Part shown: one piece after another, positions 23,871-36,046 of the stretch
Position numbering within the stretch: position 1 is the stretch's first letter
Layout of the letters: the number at the start of each line of letters is the position of its first letter
DNA from: Mytilus californianus
Taxonomy: Eukaryota; Mollusca; Bivalvia; Mytilida; Mytilidae
Assembly: GCF_021869535.1 (NCBI RefSeq)
Contig: NW_026262593.1
Location: 72,606,822-72,670,821, forward strand
Length of the DNA: 64,000 nt
Direction: 5' to 3'
Made by a program: the position numbers and the translations under genes
The notes under the pieces: model-generated
Seen by the model: the letters and a program-made list of their open reading frames with translations, nothing else
What the model was told of the DNA's origin: nothing
The model's database searches: none

Positions 23871-24984
23871 TATGGATCATGAGTTTTATTTCATTTTGAA
23901 TACTGTGTTAGGTGTCTTAATACAAAAGATTTAAAGGAAATAATTTTAAAACTGCTTTGCGTTTTTCTCAAATAATTTATTTTGTTAATTTCAAATCATA
24001 AATTTAATTCCTATTCTAACTTGCAACATACTTGTGATAAAATAATGTCTGGTTATATGAGGGGTACTTAAGGCACAATGCCGTCTCTTCCAAAAACAAG
24101 CAACACGAAAAATCACCCAACAATGACATTAAGACATTTACAATGTTTAACAGTACAAATTAAACTTTGACTTGCTTTTTGTATTTTGACATAGTTGGTT
24201 TCATTTGACTGTCAAAAAGAAAAAAGTAAATTCAAGAATTGATACTCTTTAAGTGTATATGTTATGATCTTGTTTCACCAAATAGACTGAAAACAGATAG
24301 ATATGTCTCAGCTGAAAATAATAAATGTTGCTGTGTGTATATCTAAAAATATAAATATGTTAAGAAAAAAAAAAGTTTATTAACATGATCAGAGGATAAA
24401 TAAATATAAACATAATTTAAAAATTAATGTAAGTATGAAATATACATAGATAATATTTTGAATAATAATTAAAAGTAAATAAGCTTCAATAAAATCAACA
24501 AAAAGACTTGCAACTTTTGATGAAAAAAAAGGTATAAATCTTTGTTAAATAAATCATAAAATATAAGAAGCGTAAATGTTAAGAAGTCTATGTCAAACAT
24601 CTTCTGAAGTCGATAAGTCATCGGTTCCATAAATCCTTAAAATTGAAATGTGTTTTGCTCTTCTTCATTCCTATTGTTCTCTGTAAATATAAAAGATATA
24701 TAATTAAAAACCATTTCACACATATACAATTTTAATAAAATTTGGGAAATTTTCTTTTTGGGGGCGGGATGTGGGATGTTATGTATATGTATGGTCGTAT
24801 GTGTTTTGATGTTAAGTCGTGAGAGTTGTGTCCCTTTGTTTATTGATGCATATTTGTCATGTGATGTTTTCTGTCTCTTTGAAATAAACGTGCTATGGAA
24901 ATAGATGTGTTTTTGTTGCTCTTAAGCAGATACAACTTTAGCGGCATGGGGAGACAAGTATATGTCCCCCCAAGTACGTAATAG

Positions 24985-25190
24985 GTTTAGCTAGCTATAA
25001 AACCAGAATTAATCCACCATTTTCTACATAAGAAAATGCCTGTACCAAGTCAGGAATATGACAGTTGTTATCCATTCGTTTGATGTGTTTGAGTTTTTGA
25101 TTTTGCCATTTGATTAGGGACTTTCCTTTTTCAATTTTCCACGAAGTTCAGTATTTTTGTGAATTTACTTTTTTCCACTTTCTAATTAAA
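24985..25190 (+). mobile_element. Penelope-family 3' tail, 5'-truncated
   Basis: It starts abruptly at AGGTTTAGCTAGCTATAAAA and runs through GTACCAAGTCAGGAATATGA and TTTGATTAGGGACTTTCC to TTTGTGAATTTACTTTTTT, the same 3' end as in the 2816-3330 insertion. Confidence 0.8.
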
Positions 25191-25439
25191 CGAGTTTTAG
25201 CGATGAACTTGATTCCAATGTAGTCCAAGAATGACAAGTTTCACGTTTACATGCTTAAAATGCAAATATATTGATATACAACAAAAATGAATAAAATTTT
25301 TGACTGTTTAAAGACACCCGCTACTAGTGAATCAACTCCTATCATTTCTACTTGAAACATTAAAAGGCAAGAAGAGCACACGTAAGACATGTAATATGTT
25401 AATCACTTAGGCAGAATTCACTCATAACTTAACAGGGAA

Positions 25440-25860
25440 AACTTACTATACAAAATCTTTTGGGCGTCTGGACAGTTCATCGGACAATGGCGTTTACGAA
25501 ATTTGAATGTACTTTGTGTGGGCTACTTTATGTTAGTGAAACTAGACAAATGTGCGTAACAAGACAAAGCAACACCGGGTCTGATTATAGAGATCCACGA
25601 TTCATGGTTCTTTGTAACCATTTTAATCAATCGGACCATGATCCTTCTTTATTTATGAAAGTACGCATGATCGAGAAAATTTATCACCACACCAATAGCC
25701 CTATACTAAGTACTCCTGTCCGAAAAGATAGAGACCATTTCTAGATATTGGGAACTAGGTACTGCAATGCCATATGGTTGCAAGGATAACATAAAAAAGT
25801 AGCAAATTTGTCAAGTCCAGCCTCCAGTGATGTAAATGTAATACGTTTATTTATTATACT
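25440..25860 (+). pseudogene. Penelope-like element 1, GIY-YIG endonuclease part (broken)
   Basis: The frame at 25460-25744 reads CGLLYVSETRQMCVTRQ, then HFNQSDHDPSLFMKVRMIEK, then YHHTNSPILSTPVRK. It then shifts frame into ELGT and MPYGCKDN before 25800. This is the GIY-YIG nuclease of Penelope-like elements, with the usual G of YVGET changed to S and frameshifts. In the mussel relatives I know, this domain lies N-terminal to the RT, which fits the order here: the RT-side sequence resumes at about 26500 beyond an interruption. Confidence 0.75.
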
Positions 25861-25909
25861 TCACGTAAAAATGCAATATTTTGATTGGCTTATACGAGGT
25901 TGTTAATTT

Positions 25910-26128
25910 ACTCTATTCTATGGTAAATACTCTATTATTCTTCACGGAGACGCTTGATCAAGTGTGCGCTTTATTAAATACGACTCTATCCTATGGCAAA
26001 TACTCTATTACCCTTCACGGAGACGCTTGATCAAGTGTGCGCTTTATTAAATACGACTCTATCCTATGGCAAATACTCTATTACCCTTCACGGAGACGCT
26101 TGATCAAGTGTGCTCTTTATTAAATACG
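25910..26128 (+). repeat. 73-bp tandem repeat, three copies
   Basis: The unit begins ACTCTATCCTATGGCAAATA and includes CTTCACGGAGACGCTTGATC. Starts are at 25910, 25983 and 26056; copies 2 and 3 are almost identical. It lies inside the interrupted Penelope-like element. Confidence 0.95.
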
Positions 26129-26220
26129 GATGGTTGTCATGTACAAGACGTCATAGTTTATTACTTTGAATTTGAAATTTAATCGACAGTAATAACAGAA
26201 CATTCAGTATAATAAATTAG

Positions 26221-26355
26221 ATAACACATATCTGAGAGGGTGATAGAGCAGATTGTTACCCCTCGAAAAGACATTGTCAACCTTGGCTTCGCCTCGGTTG
26301 ACAATGTTTTCTCGGGGTAACAATCTGCTCTATCACCCTCTCAGCTATGTGTTAT
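26221..26355. repeat. Hairpin 4, 63-nt arms with GCGAAGC-type tip
   Basis: The left arm, ATAACACATATCTGAGAGGG through GATTGTTACCCC, is matched by the inverted right arm ending at 26355 with one mismatch in the outer 42 nt. The inner arm pairs ACATTGTCAACC with GGTTGACAATGT. The tip is GGCTTCGCC. Confidence 0.95.
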
Positions 26356-26499
26356 TTATATATTAATACTATCTTAAGACCCATCGTAGTCATTGGCAAA
26401 AACATTACCATCAGCTAAATGTTAAAAGTCTTCATAATCCAGAGCTTTGATGACCTTCTGTCACATCTTCATAATCCGCTAGGGATACTTTACATAAGA

Positions 26500-27785
26500 A
26501 CTATTCTTTTTTTTTTTCATTGCCTTTTAATTTTCGTAAATGTTTAAGAGATTATGTACGAGACAAGGGATGCTTAGATATATTTTCGCCAATATACAGA
26601 TTGGTCAGTATAATTTGTGTTGTAGGTCTTTTCCATCTTTTCCACCAGTAAGATCGGAACCTTTACGTAATGAAAAGGGGAAATTTCTTCCTATTCAGTC
26701 TATTAAATTGATGCTATCAAAATCAGAAACGTTCTTCATCACAAAAAGGTAACATATAAAATTCTAATTTATTTTCAAAATCAGTCTGTTCTGATTGTAT
26801 CCTACAGTTACACCAAAACCATTGTACCTAAAGTATTTAACTATAAACAAGCATTGCAGGACCTTGATTTAGAATAATACCCTCCGGCATGTGTCTGTTC
26901 CCACTCACCTTATATTTACAGTCCCTCGGGCCATGTTATTACTAGGAATCTAAGCAAAATTCAACATGAACATCTCCGAAAGTTGATATCTTGTGGTCCT
27001 AAGTTAAAAAAACCCCATCACATCAATTGGAACCATAACTGCAAAATAATAATGGAGTCCATTGAAGCCTATGCCTGGGCTAAACGAGTAGAAGTTGAAC
27101 TGGACATATGTCAGAATGGGTCAAAACACCTGGTCTCTGATAAAACGTCGACTTAAAAGTTGAAAAACGGTGTGAATTATCGACAAAAGTCCGTTTTTAG
27201 AGACAAAGAAGTTGTGAAATGTCTATCATCTTTTCATGATAAATATTTTTGTTCATTCAGACAAATCTTCAAATTATATTGTCTTTGTTTGTAAATCGCA
27301 CAACTATGAGTGTCATGAAAATGAATTGGGAATAAATAAGTACTCAGTTAATACCACATAAAAAACATTTGACAAGGATGATATTTTGGCGAGTCATGAG
27401 TCCTTCAAGGCTTCAATGAAACTTTCATTGAACAGCAAATCTGCGGACTTACCTTGTTTGTATTGGATATCTCAGCTTCACAAAATGTACAAACAACGGT
27501 CCATTGCCAGCTCATCTGCATGTTCTACTAAGGAATTGTCCATTAGATGGACAAAAATTATAGCCGCAGTAAAAGGGGTCGTCAGAAATACTGTGAAACT
27601 GTTTACTCGCGTAGTGGATTTAAAAAACTTATTGATAATCTTAAATTTCGATCTTTCTCTGAAATTAGTTCTTTCACAGCTTTTGATTTTTAAACCCTGT
27701 ATATCATCATTCCACATGTGAAATTGAAAATCGTCTGAAAGAAATAATCCACAATTATGTTCAATACAAAAAATGGCAGCATACA
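26500..27785 (+). pseudogene. Penelope-like element 1, linker and N-terminal RT part (broken, truncated)
   Basis: Reading frames succeed one another: IGQYNLCCRSFPSFPPVRSE (about 26600), VFNYKQALQDLDLE (26845), PSGHVITRNLSKIQHEHLRK (26925), KKPHHINWNHNCKIIMESIE (27008), LASHESFKASMKL (27390), LPCLYWISQLHKM and SSACSTKELS (27450-27540), then after a frameshift TAFDFKTLYIIIPH (about 27690). These match the Penelope-like polyprotein I know from mussels. Stops and frameshifts are frequent. The element breaks off near 27785, before the YIDD catalytic motif, and is joined directly to a tail segment. Confidence 0.8.
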
Positions 27786-28010
27786 CTATACGACTGTCAT
27801 ACAAGTGAGAGGTTTAGCTAGCTATAACATCAAGTTTAAGCCATCATTTTCTACATAAGAAAATGCCTGTACCAAGTCAGGAATATGACAGTTGTTATCC
27901 CGTAGTTTGATGAATTTGAGCTTTTGATTTTGCCATTTGCTTAGGGACTTTCCGTTTAGAATTTTTATTGGAGTTCGATATTTTTGTTATTTTAATGTTA
28001 TTGCTTTGGG
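27786..28010 (+). mobile_element. Penelope-family 3' tail joined to the truncated RT
   Basis: It starts with CGACTGTCATACAAGTGAGA directly after the RT remnant and continues GAGGTTTAGCTAGCTATAAC, GTACCAAGTCAGGAATATGA and TTTGCTTAGGGACTTTCCG. The catalytic half of the RT that should lie between is missing. Confidence 0.8.
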
Positions 28011-28014
28011 ATAA

Positions 28015-28470
28015 TTTACGGCATATTTTGTAAAAAAGTGAACAAAAAGGTAAAACATGCTTCACAGAGGAACAAGTGATCAGAATGCTGAAGTTTCTCA
28101 TTGACAACATATTTGTTGAATTTGGAGGTAGACTTTTTCAGCAAGTTGTTGCGTTCCTTTAACTGTATGTCTCCTTACCGACCTCTTCTTATTTTCATAT
28201 GAGTTGGAGTTCCTTCAGACACATGTAAAAGAAGTCTGTTTGTTTTTCTCACACATTACTGTCAATATAATGGAATTATATGTGACTGTCATACGAGTGA
28301 GAGGTTAAGCTAGATGTAAAACCAGGTTTAACCCATCATTTTCTATAAATGCATGTACTATGTCAGGAATACGACAGTTGTTTTCCATTCGTAAGATGTG
28401 TTTGCCATTTCATAAAGGACTTTTCGTTTTAAATTTCCCTTGGAGTTCGGTATTTTTGTTATTTTACTTC
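28015..28470 (+). pseudogene. Second Penelope-like RT scrap with its 3' tail
   Basis: Around 28070-28150 a frame reads IRMLKFLIDNIFVEFGG then FQQVV, the segment just before the GIPMGT motif of these RTs. The following sequence decays by small deletions and frameshifts. From about 28250 it runs into TCAATATAATGGAATT and the standard tail (TGACTGTCATACGAGTGAGA) to 28470. It shows that RT and tail belong to one family. Confidence 0.7.
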
Positions 28471-28481
28471 TTTTTACACAT

Positions 28482-28577
28482 TCCTGTATTCAATCTCAAT
28501 TTTATTTTAGCGCTTTACTAAAGGGTTAGTCCTGTATTCAATCTCAATTTTATTTTAGAGCTTTACTAAAGGGTAAG
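28482..28577 (+). repeat. 48-bp tandem duplication
   Basis: TCCTGTATTCAATCTCAATT through AAAGGGTTAG is repeated back to back from 28482 and 28530, with only two differences. Confidence 0.95.
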
Positions 28578-29394
28578 AATTAAACTATAAACGCATGCTT
28601 ACGTGTTTAACTTTTTTACTTTTCAAGACAACCGTAATAAATATATCAAAATATAGATGCAAATATCAACAGCAAAAGTTTAACTGTTTTAAAAATTAAA
28701 ATATCACGATTGAATAGGGGCGATGATGAAACACTGAATATCATCTTCGAAATGGGGTCTATATCTAACCATATGCTGATCTGATCTATTCAAAATGATA
28801 TAATATAAGGAATGCTGTTGAGACCTTTCTTTATTTAAAATGATAATTATAAGCTAATTTCTGTTCAGCTGTTGAAATATGGCGCAGAATGGTGTGCTTC
28901 TTTTTCGCAGCCTCTATTGAAACTTGACACGGAATGATGGGCAATTATGCAAATATTTGGGGACTCCTATCATCATAGATACACTTTTTGTTATTTTATA
29001 ATTATTTAAACATGAATTAGGATAAAAATGTGTCAGTTATTTTTAGAAGGGGTAAACATCCACCATATTTTTATATTCCATAATAAGAAGGTCACCTGTA
29101 CATGTTTAACTTACCTCTATAACTTATTGTTGAAGAAGTTATGCAAGTTTAATTGTCTTTGATAATAAACTTCTTGAAAAATCTCACGTACACGATGTAA
29201 AAAAAATACCGACATGGCGTAATACTGACGCTGTCTACGTCAATGTGTCGAGTGTAGCCCTTGGAATCATGTCCGTGACGTAATATGGAAGGCGGCACAG
29301 AACTGATGCCAGTCTTTCCCACTGTTGACAAACAAAACTTACTGACAGTTTTCATTTTGAGTCTATGCAAAGAGTGAATTAATGACTTATTATA

Positions 29395-29590
29395 TATATA
29401 CAAGTCTTAATTGAAAACAACGTTCAAACCTATGATTGCGTTGGATAAAAACTGCAATTTTTATACGTGTGCATGCAAAACAAATTTCTTGGTAGAGGGG
29501 TCTAAATACAGCACAAACAACATTTTCCAAAAGACCAAAAGAGTGAAAAAGTATATTTTAACAAAACGCATTTGACTAGCATATATATTT
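29395..29590 (+). mobile_element. TA-flanked short element, copy 1
   Basis: Nearly identical to 39655-39835: ACAACGTTCAAACCTATGAT, TTGCGTTGGATAAAAACTGC, TTTTTATACGTGTGCATGCA and CAGCACAAACAACATTTTCC. It is bounded by TA-rich runs on both sides. The open frame through it is not conserved at the protein level between the copies (Arg to Cys), so it is a repeat. Confidence 0.85.
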
Positions 29591-30179
29591 TATATATGTA
29601 TACATTCAAGCTTTATACAGCTCTTTAGGGGTATCCAACACCTTACCCCCAAAAAAAAAACACTGTCGTTTAGTTTTTCTTGTTTTTATCTCATTGATAA
29701 GTTAGGCCAAGCTGAACATCATGTAGAAATTTTTAAAGATTTGAACCATTGGTAAAAAAGATATGCCCACCCAAATATGGCATGGGTCACATGCAAATTT
29801 CGGTCGATTTTTGAAGTTCCAGAAATATGGGTATAGGGGAACACATGTTATTTTTTTTAAGTAAAGCCGAAATTGACAAAATCATAGATAATAGTGATAA
29901 ATCAGGCAATTTTGAGTTGATAGATACCCTTTACTTGTAAGTTTTTGTTTCTGAATTTAAATTTTAATCTGAAATAAAAAGGGGGGGTCTAAGATGAAGC
30001 AACCACAAATGACTATGATTGGTCAAATATTTTTAGATAAAAATGTTAATTAAAAAAAATGTGTCGTTTATTCTTTTTTTAAACCAACCATTTGTAGTAC
30101 TATTTCAGTCTGTTATTCTCGCAAAAATTTATAACAATTTAACCGTCAGATTGTTTTTGATTCAAGATTAAAATATATC

Positions 30180-30600
30180 CCCACTCTCAATAAATTAGAG
30201 CAAGTTCCATTCTGATAGTACATATGGGCCATAACTTTTTTGTCTTTTGATCTAAGTCTTAGATATTTGGCATGTAGATGTATAGTCATGAGGTTAAGTG
30301 TCTTTTATCATGATACCTTCTTGTGACCTTCAAATTTGACCTCAAGGTCAACTTAATGTATTTGTTTGCAAGAAACACAACCAGGAAATTACTTTTTTGT
30401 CTTTTGACCTATACCTTACATCTTTGTCATGTGGATGTATCATCATGAGGTGGTGTGCCCCTTACAGTTTTGACCTTCATGTGACTTTGCACTTCGACCT
30501 CGAGGACGATAACTGTATTTTTGGCAAGAAACACTTGAGCATACCATGACTTTTGTCTTTTGACCTAAGCCTGATATTTTTGACTTGTTAATTCAATTCA
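30180..30600 (+). repeat. Tandem repeat of about 157 bp, 2.5 copies
   Basis: TTTTTTGTCTTTTGATCTAAG (30237), TTTTTTGTCTTTTGACCTATA (about 30393) and TTTTGTCTTTTGACCTAAG (about 30551) mark successive units; each contains GGATGTAT-CATGAGGT-type and TTGACCT-type phrases. It is an old degenerate mollusc repeat. Confidence 0.75.
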
Positions 30601-31654
30601 ATTGAATTCAAAGTTTTATTTAGAGTCAATATTTAGTTAACAAATACATATTACACAAGCTGTAATCGACCATACAACAATATAGACACACATTATGATA
30701 TATCAACAAATTCCATGCACACGGAATAGATAAAGGACATGTAGTTACATAAAAAATTCAAAAAGGTATAGTTTTTAGTGAGGCGAAGTGTACGTACTTA
30801 ACTACTCCACAGAATTTTTTTTTTTAATTTCACATACGGATTCTGCGTGTAAAAGATAATAAAATAAAAAAGGGAGTAACCGTTTTTCGTTTTTGAGATA
30901 CGAGCTGTTGAGAATAACAGCATGAGACGCCAAAAATACATAGGATACATCGGGAAATTCTCAAAAATTGACAGATATTTTACATGAACAAGATTTTCAA
31001 TTTTGCTGGTCTACAGATTTAAAAAGAAAAGATAAACGATTCAAAAATGAACGACGAATCCATTGGTGCAAAGAACCACGGCTCCTGAAAATCCAAACTA
31101 GGTGATAAAATAGAACTGAACGTGCAAGATCCTTATGTATAATGAAGTTCGTTAAACATATAATTTAATAGTATTTCTGGTGATGTTATGAAAATTAGAT
31201 ACAACTTTTTTTTGGTTTAAATCAGTCTTAAAAATGCTATCAAAATGTTAGAGTCTTAACTCATTTCACCTCTCATTCCACAAAATATCAAACTGCAGTT
31301 ACAAGTGTCACATTATTTTTTGGCCCCCTTATACTCTATTCAGTCATAATCTTGAATTGAGTAGAAAACTTTGTTTATGACGTCTTTACACTAAATCCAT
31401 TTGATGTTGGATGTGTACTGATTGATTATGTAGTCTAAGATGCATGATTTTTTGTATTAGTTGTTATTAGGTTTGAACTAGCTGTCAGTAACTGTGAATA
31501 CTCTCAGATCTGTACTAAGTGTCTTTTTTGTTGTTGGGATGTACAAGTACCCGGCCACGTCCACTCTATGTTTTTGTTATATGTATTTCCATTTGTATCC
31601 ATCTGATGAACTAAGCCTTTTTCAACTGATTTTTCTAGTTCGTTCCTATGTTGT

Positions 31655-32025
31655 ACTGTTACACCACTGTCCCAGGTTAGGGGAAGGAAAGGGTTGGGAT
31701 CCCGCTAATATGTTTAACCCCGCCACGTTCTTTATGTATGTGCCTGTCCCAGGTCAGGAGCTTGTAATTCAATGGTTATCGTTTGTTGCTGTGTTACATA
31801 TTTGTTTTTCGTTCATTTTTTGTACATTAACTAGACCGTAAGGTTTTCTCGTTTGAATTGTTTTACATTTGATATTTCGGGGCCTTTCATAGCTGACTCT
31901 ACAGTATGGGCTTTGTTCATTGTTGAAGGCCGTACGGTGACCTATAGCTGTTAATGTCTGTGTCATTTTGGTCTCTTCTGGAGAGTTGTCTTATTGGCAA
32001 TCATACCTCATCTTTTTTTATATTT
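31655..32025 (+). mobile_element. Retroposon of the CTCATTGGCA family, plus strand
   Basis: TGTTACACCACTGTCCCAGG, TTTAACCCCGCCACGTTC, CAGGTCAGGAGCTTGTAATT, GTTTGTTGCTGTGTTACATA, GATATTTCGGGGCCTTTCAT, AAGGCCGTACGGTGACCTAT and GGAGAGTTGTCTTATTGGCA give the fullest copy in this window. The 3' end is at CATACCTCATCTTTTTT. No coding part is visible; the copy is probably 5'-truncated. Confidence 0.8.
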
Positions 32026-33029
32026 ACTTCAAAATTGCATTCACTAATTCGGAAAGATACACAAAAGCACAACAAAAGAAAACAAATTTCGCTATCCCTT
32101 TGAAATTAAAATTTGATAAAGCAAAACTTACATGTTCTACTTTTATCATACATGTGTAGTTTCTGTTTCAACCATGGTTCTAAATTTAGAATTTACTTTC
32201 CACAAAAATTGCGGAAGGAATAGAAGACACCTGTTTATTTTCTACACCTGCCAGGTTAAAGGTCGAAAACAGAGAGTTGAATGATATAGTGTAATGTTTC
32301 GTGGACTGAATCTGATAGGGTTTTTTTCTTGTTGTTGTCTTTGTTCCTTGACTTGTAAATGATGCACTTGTGGTTGATTATCCCCTTGGGTCCCCTTGGT
32401 ATCTTCTGACTTTTTATATAAATATAAATCATGTATTAAAATTTTCAATTGCATATAAAAACATGCCGGCGGTTTTTTTTAACACACAAATACACATGTC
32501 ATGTTTACATTATTTATAACCTACAATTTCACACTATGAGGTGTATTTCATTCAAAACTGCGGTTTTCAAAAAAAAAGTATCGTGGAGTCAATTCTGATT
32601 TGATTTTAATCAATTTGGTACAAATAGAAGCATAATTGTCCTTGGTTTATTTATTTATTTGGTTATAATTTAATTGTTTGGCTTTTTACTTTTTATACTT
32701 TATACTTTATTATCTGGATAAAAAACGAAAACAGTTATTGTCCTGTGCGTTTCCCTTCATTTGCCACTTTGAAAAATTCTGACCTCCTTGTTTTCTTTTT
32801 AAATTTATTTTACTTTGAAATTGTCCTATTTTGTCTCTTTGAAGATTCATTTATGGAAAATGTGTAACTATAAATTGATTAAAAGATTAAATAAATAACA
32901 ATAGGTGTTCATCTGCTCTTAGCAACAAAGTAAACGTTCTGATCAGGATCTTTTAAGTTTTTGCATATTGCATGTGATTTTAAAAAGCTGCAATGAAACA
33001 GACCATGAGTTAGAGCTATCTTTCTTAGG

Positions 33030-35230
33030 TGTTGTGTACCCCCTTAATTTGGATTGTGATTAGATATTTGACAAATCACAGGTTTCTGTCACAGAATGAA
33101 TGTGGCAAAGAACTGAAAAATTTGATATTGGATTTTACCTATTAAATATGATGCTATGTCTACTTTTAACTAGTGTTTAAAATATTTAACAATTGTGCAA
33201 ATAAACTCATCATAGATACCAAGATTAAATTTTGTATTTACGCCAGACGCGCGTTTCGTCTACAAAAGACTCATCAGTGACGCTCGGATCCACAAAAGTT
33301 AAAAAGGCCAAATAAAGCACGAAGTTGAAGAGCATTGAGGACAATACAGCTCCGAAGTTTAGATTCTGATTAAATACTTGATAAATCATAGTTTTTAGCA
33401 CAGAAAGATTGTGGTCTAAGAACTTAAATAATTTTAAATTGGACATTTACCAATTATGATCCAATATCCAAATTCTAAATACATGGTTGGAATCAGCATA
33501 TCAAATATTCCTAAGAATTACATTTTTGAAGAAATCCTACAAACTTTAATTTTGAACCCTTTGGACCTCAACGTGGACCAATTTGATAAAAGAGCCCAAA
33601 ATCCGAAATATAAATACACACTTAAATTCAGCATATATTTTTTTTTTTTTTGTTAAAATCAATTTTGAAACCCGATTTGAACCAATTTAAAAATTGTGCC
33701 CAAAATCAATAATCTAAAACACTGTAGGATTGGACAGATCACCAACAATTCATTTTTTATGAAATCAAACAAATTTAAATTTTGAACCTAATTTGGACCA
33801 ACTTGAACACTGAGCCCAAAATCAAAATTCTAAATACACGCTTAGATTCAACATATCAAAGAACCCAAAGAATTCATTCTTTTTTTTTAATCAAACAAAG
33901 TTTAGTTTTGGGCTCTTTGAACCTTAATGTGGACCAATTAGAAGACAGGCCCCAAAATTAAGAAATCTAAATACCTAGTTAATTTCAGCATATTAAAGAA
34001 CCACACGAATTCAAAACTATGAATTAAACTCCCTTGAAATTGGTCAAGCAATATGCAATTTATACAAAGTAGCAAAAACGTATTGCTTTTGGTCCCTTTT
34101 TCCTAAACCGTTAGGGTCATAACACTCAAAATCTATCCCAACCTTCCTTTTCTGGTATAGCACTATGTGGTACAATCAATTAGCAATCCATAGACTTATA
34201 CTCAAGTTATTGTACAGACACTAGGAAATCCTAGTTGCTTGGCACATTTTTGGCTCGTATTCCTAAACGGTTTGGGCAATGACCACTAAAATCAATCCCA
34301 ACTTTCATTTTGAAGTATGGAACCTTGTGGAAAAATTTCATATGAATCCATACTCTTTCACACAAAGAATTGTCCTGAAATTAACATGAAAAATGTTTGT
34401 TTTCATCCCTTTTGTGGCCTCTCATTACTTAACAGCTACTATAATAACCCCCAAACTCAATCCCAACCTTCATTTTCTGGTATAACACCTTGTGGCAAAA
34501 TTAAATAGAGATTCATGCAGTTATACTCAATTTATTGCAAACCAGAAAAATAGTTGTTTTGGCCCCTTTTTGAGCCCTAAATATTAAACGGTTTGGGCCA
34601 TGACCCCCAAATATTCAATCCCAATTTTCCCTTTGAAGTATGGAATCTTGTGGTAAAATTTCATATAAATCTGTACTCTTATACACAAATCATTGTCCTG
34701 GAACATGAAAAATGCTTGTTGTTGGTCTCTTTTGGGCCCCTTATTACTAAACAGCTACGACAATTACCCTTGAAATAAATCCAAACCTTTCTATTGTAGT
34801 ATGGAATCTAATAGAGATCCATACACTTATTCTTAGTTTAATGTCTGTAAACCAGGCAAATAATTGTTGGCCCCTTATTCCTAAACAGCTATGATATTGA
34901 CCCCAAAATTAATCCCAACCTTCCTACTGTGGTGTGGAACCTTGTGCTAAAGTTTCATACAGATCCATACACTTATACTAAAGTTATTGTCTGCAAACAA
35001 ATTTATTTTCTATGAACCAGTAAAACTAAACTTTTTTGGCCCCTTATTACAAAACCGCTACGACAGTAACCCCCTCATCCTTAAATGGTATGGAACCTCG
35101 TGCTAAAATGTTATATAAATCGATACACTTATACTCAAGTTATTGTCTGCGAACCAAAATGTCTTCGGACACCGAGTCAGACATCGCCATTACATAATAC
35201 GGTCGCAAACAACAATTGCTATCGTATAAA
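33030..35230 (+). repeat. Composite A/B modular tandem repeat, copy 4 (largest)
   Basis: A units run to about 34015, the linker (TTGAAATTGGTCAAGCAATA) is at 34030, and then about six B units follow to 35170 (TATGGAACCTTGTGG at 34315, related phrases at 34480, 34640, 34800, 34930 and 35090). It ends AAATGTCTTCGGACACCGAG with an acidic tail. The piece at 33225-33370 (CCAGACGCGCGTTTCGTCTA, AAGACTCATCAGTGACGCTC) is a different known mussel repeat inserted near the 5' end. Confidence 0.85.
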
Positions 35231-36046
35231 ACATACACTACCACGTGCCTCCTGCATATGAATGTTCCCGCGTTTCGGCTTGTAATAGCGAGAACATATC
35301 TGTATTAACGTTTTGTAAAACAGGTATTATCTACTCAGAATTGCTTTGTAATAAGAATGAAATATCTGTAAAAGTTATATAATGGAAAGCAGTTGGAGTT
35401 ACAGATGTCAAAATTATTTAGCCCTCTACAACATTCAACAGCTCAAATGAAGAAGTACCATGCATGGTAAGCCTAAGAAGAAATCATTCAATTGGTTCAA
35501 AAGTTGAGATGCACATCTTCAATTTGATTTAGACAGCTGTATCATTGATGTATAGAGTTCTACCGCTGCATTGAGTGTGATGCGATATTTATATATATTA
35601 TCTATTTGAGACAGCTTTTTTTCCAATGCAAAAAGCAAGGCTATTGAACGTTTTCTAATATTTAAAATTTGATTTACGAGATTGGAGAAATCTGTACGAC
35701 ACTTGGTAGTGGAATCTGTTTCTGTAATGATTTTTTTGGCAAATGTTATCTTTCTTTTTCAATCTTTTTCTATGTGACATCATCTAGCATGGTCGTCACA
35801 ATATCAAATCTGACTTGAAATCAAGTAAATTTGACATAATAATCAAATTTTGTTAAAAAAAAAACAAATAAAGAACTAAGACCAAACCAACCACATGTTG
35901 ATTATTACCAAACATAATCAAATGGTCGGGGTAAGTATAAATAGCCTAAGAATTAAAGAAATTATATCCCACAACTTACACATGGTCCAATTCAGGACCT
36001 TGCGTCAACAAGACTTAAACTACTAGTACATATAAAGTATACATAC

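Larger units (their letters stand above)
21863..36046 (-). other. Predicted intron 1 (about 14 kb), repeat-filled
   Basis: It contains a SINE, a MITE, Penelope-like fragments, tandem repeats, a hairpin and A/B array 4. Stretches 22430-22950, 23420-23740, 23880-24980, 28600-29390, 29580-30170, 30600-31640, 32030-33020 and 35240-36040 show nothing I can name. An 84-codon minus-strand frame at 29149-29403 has no domain or splice support. Confidence 0.5.
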
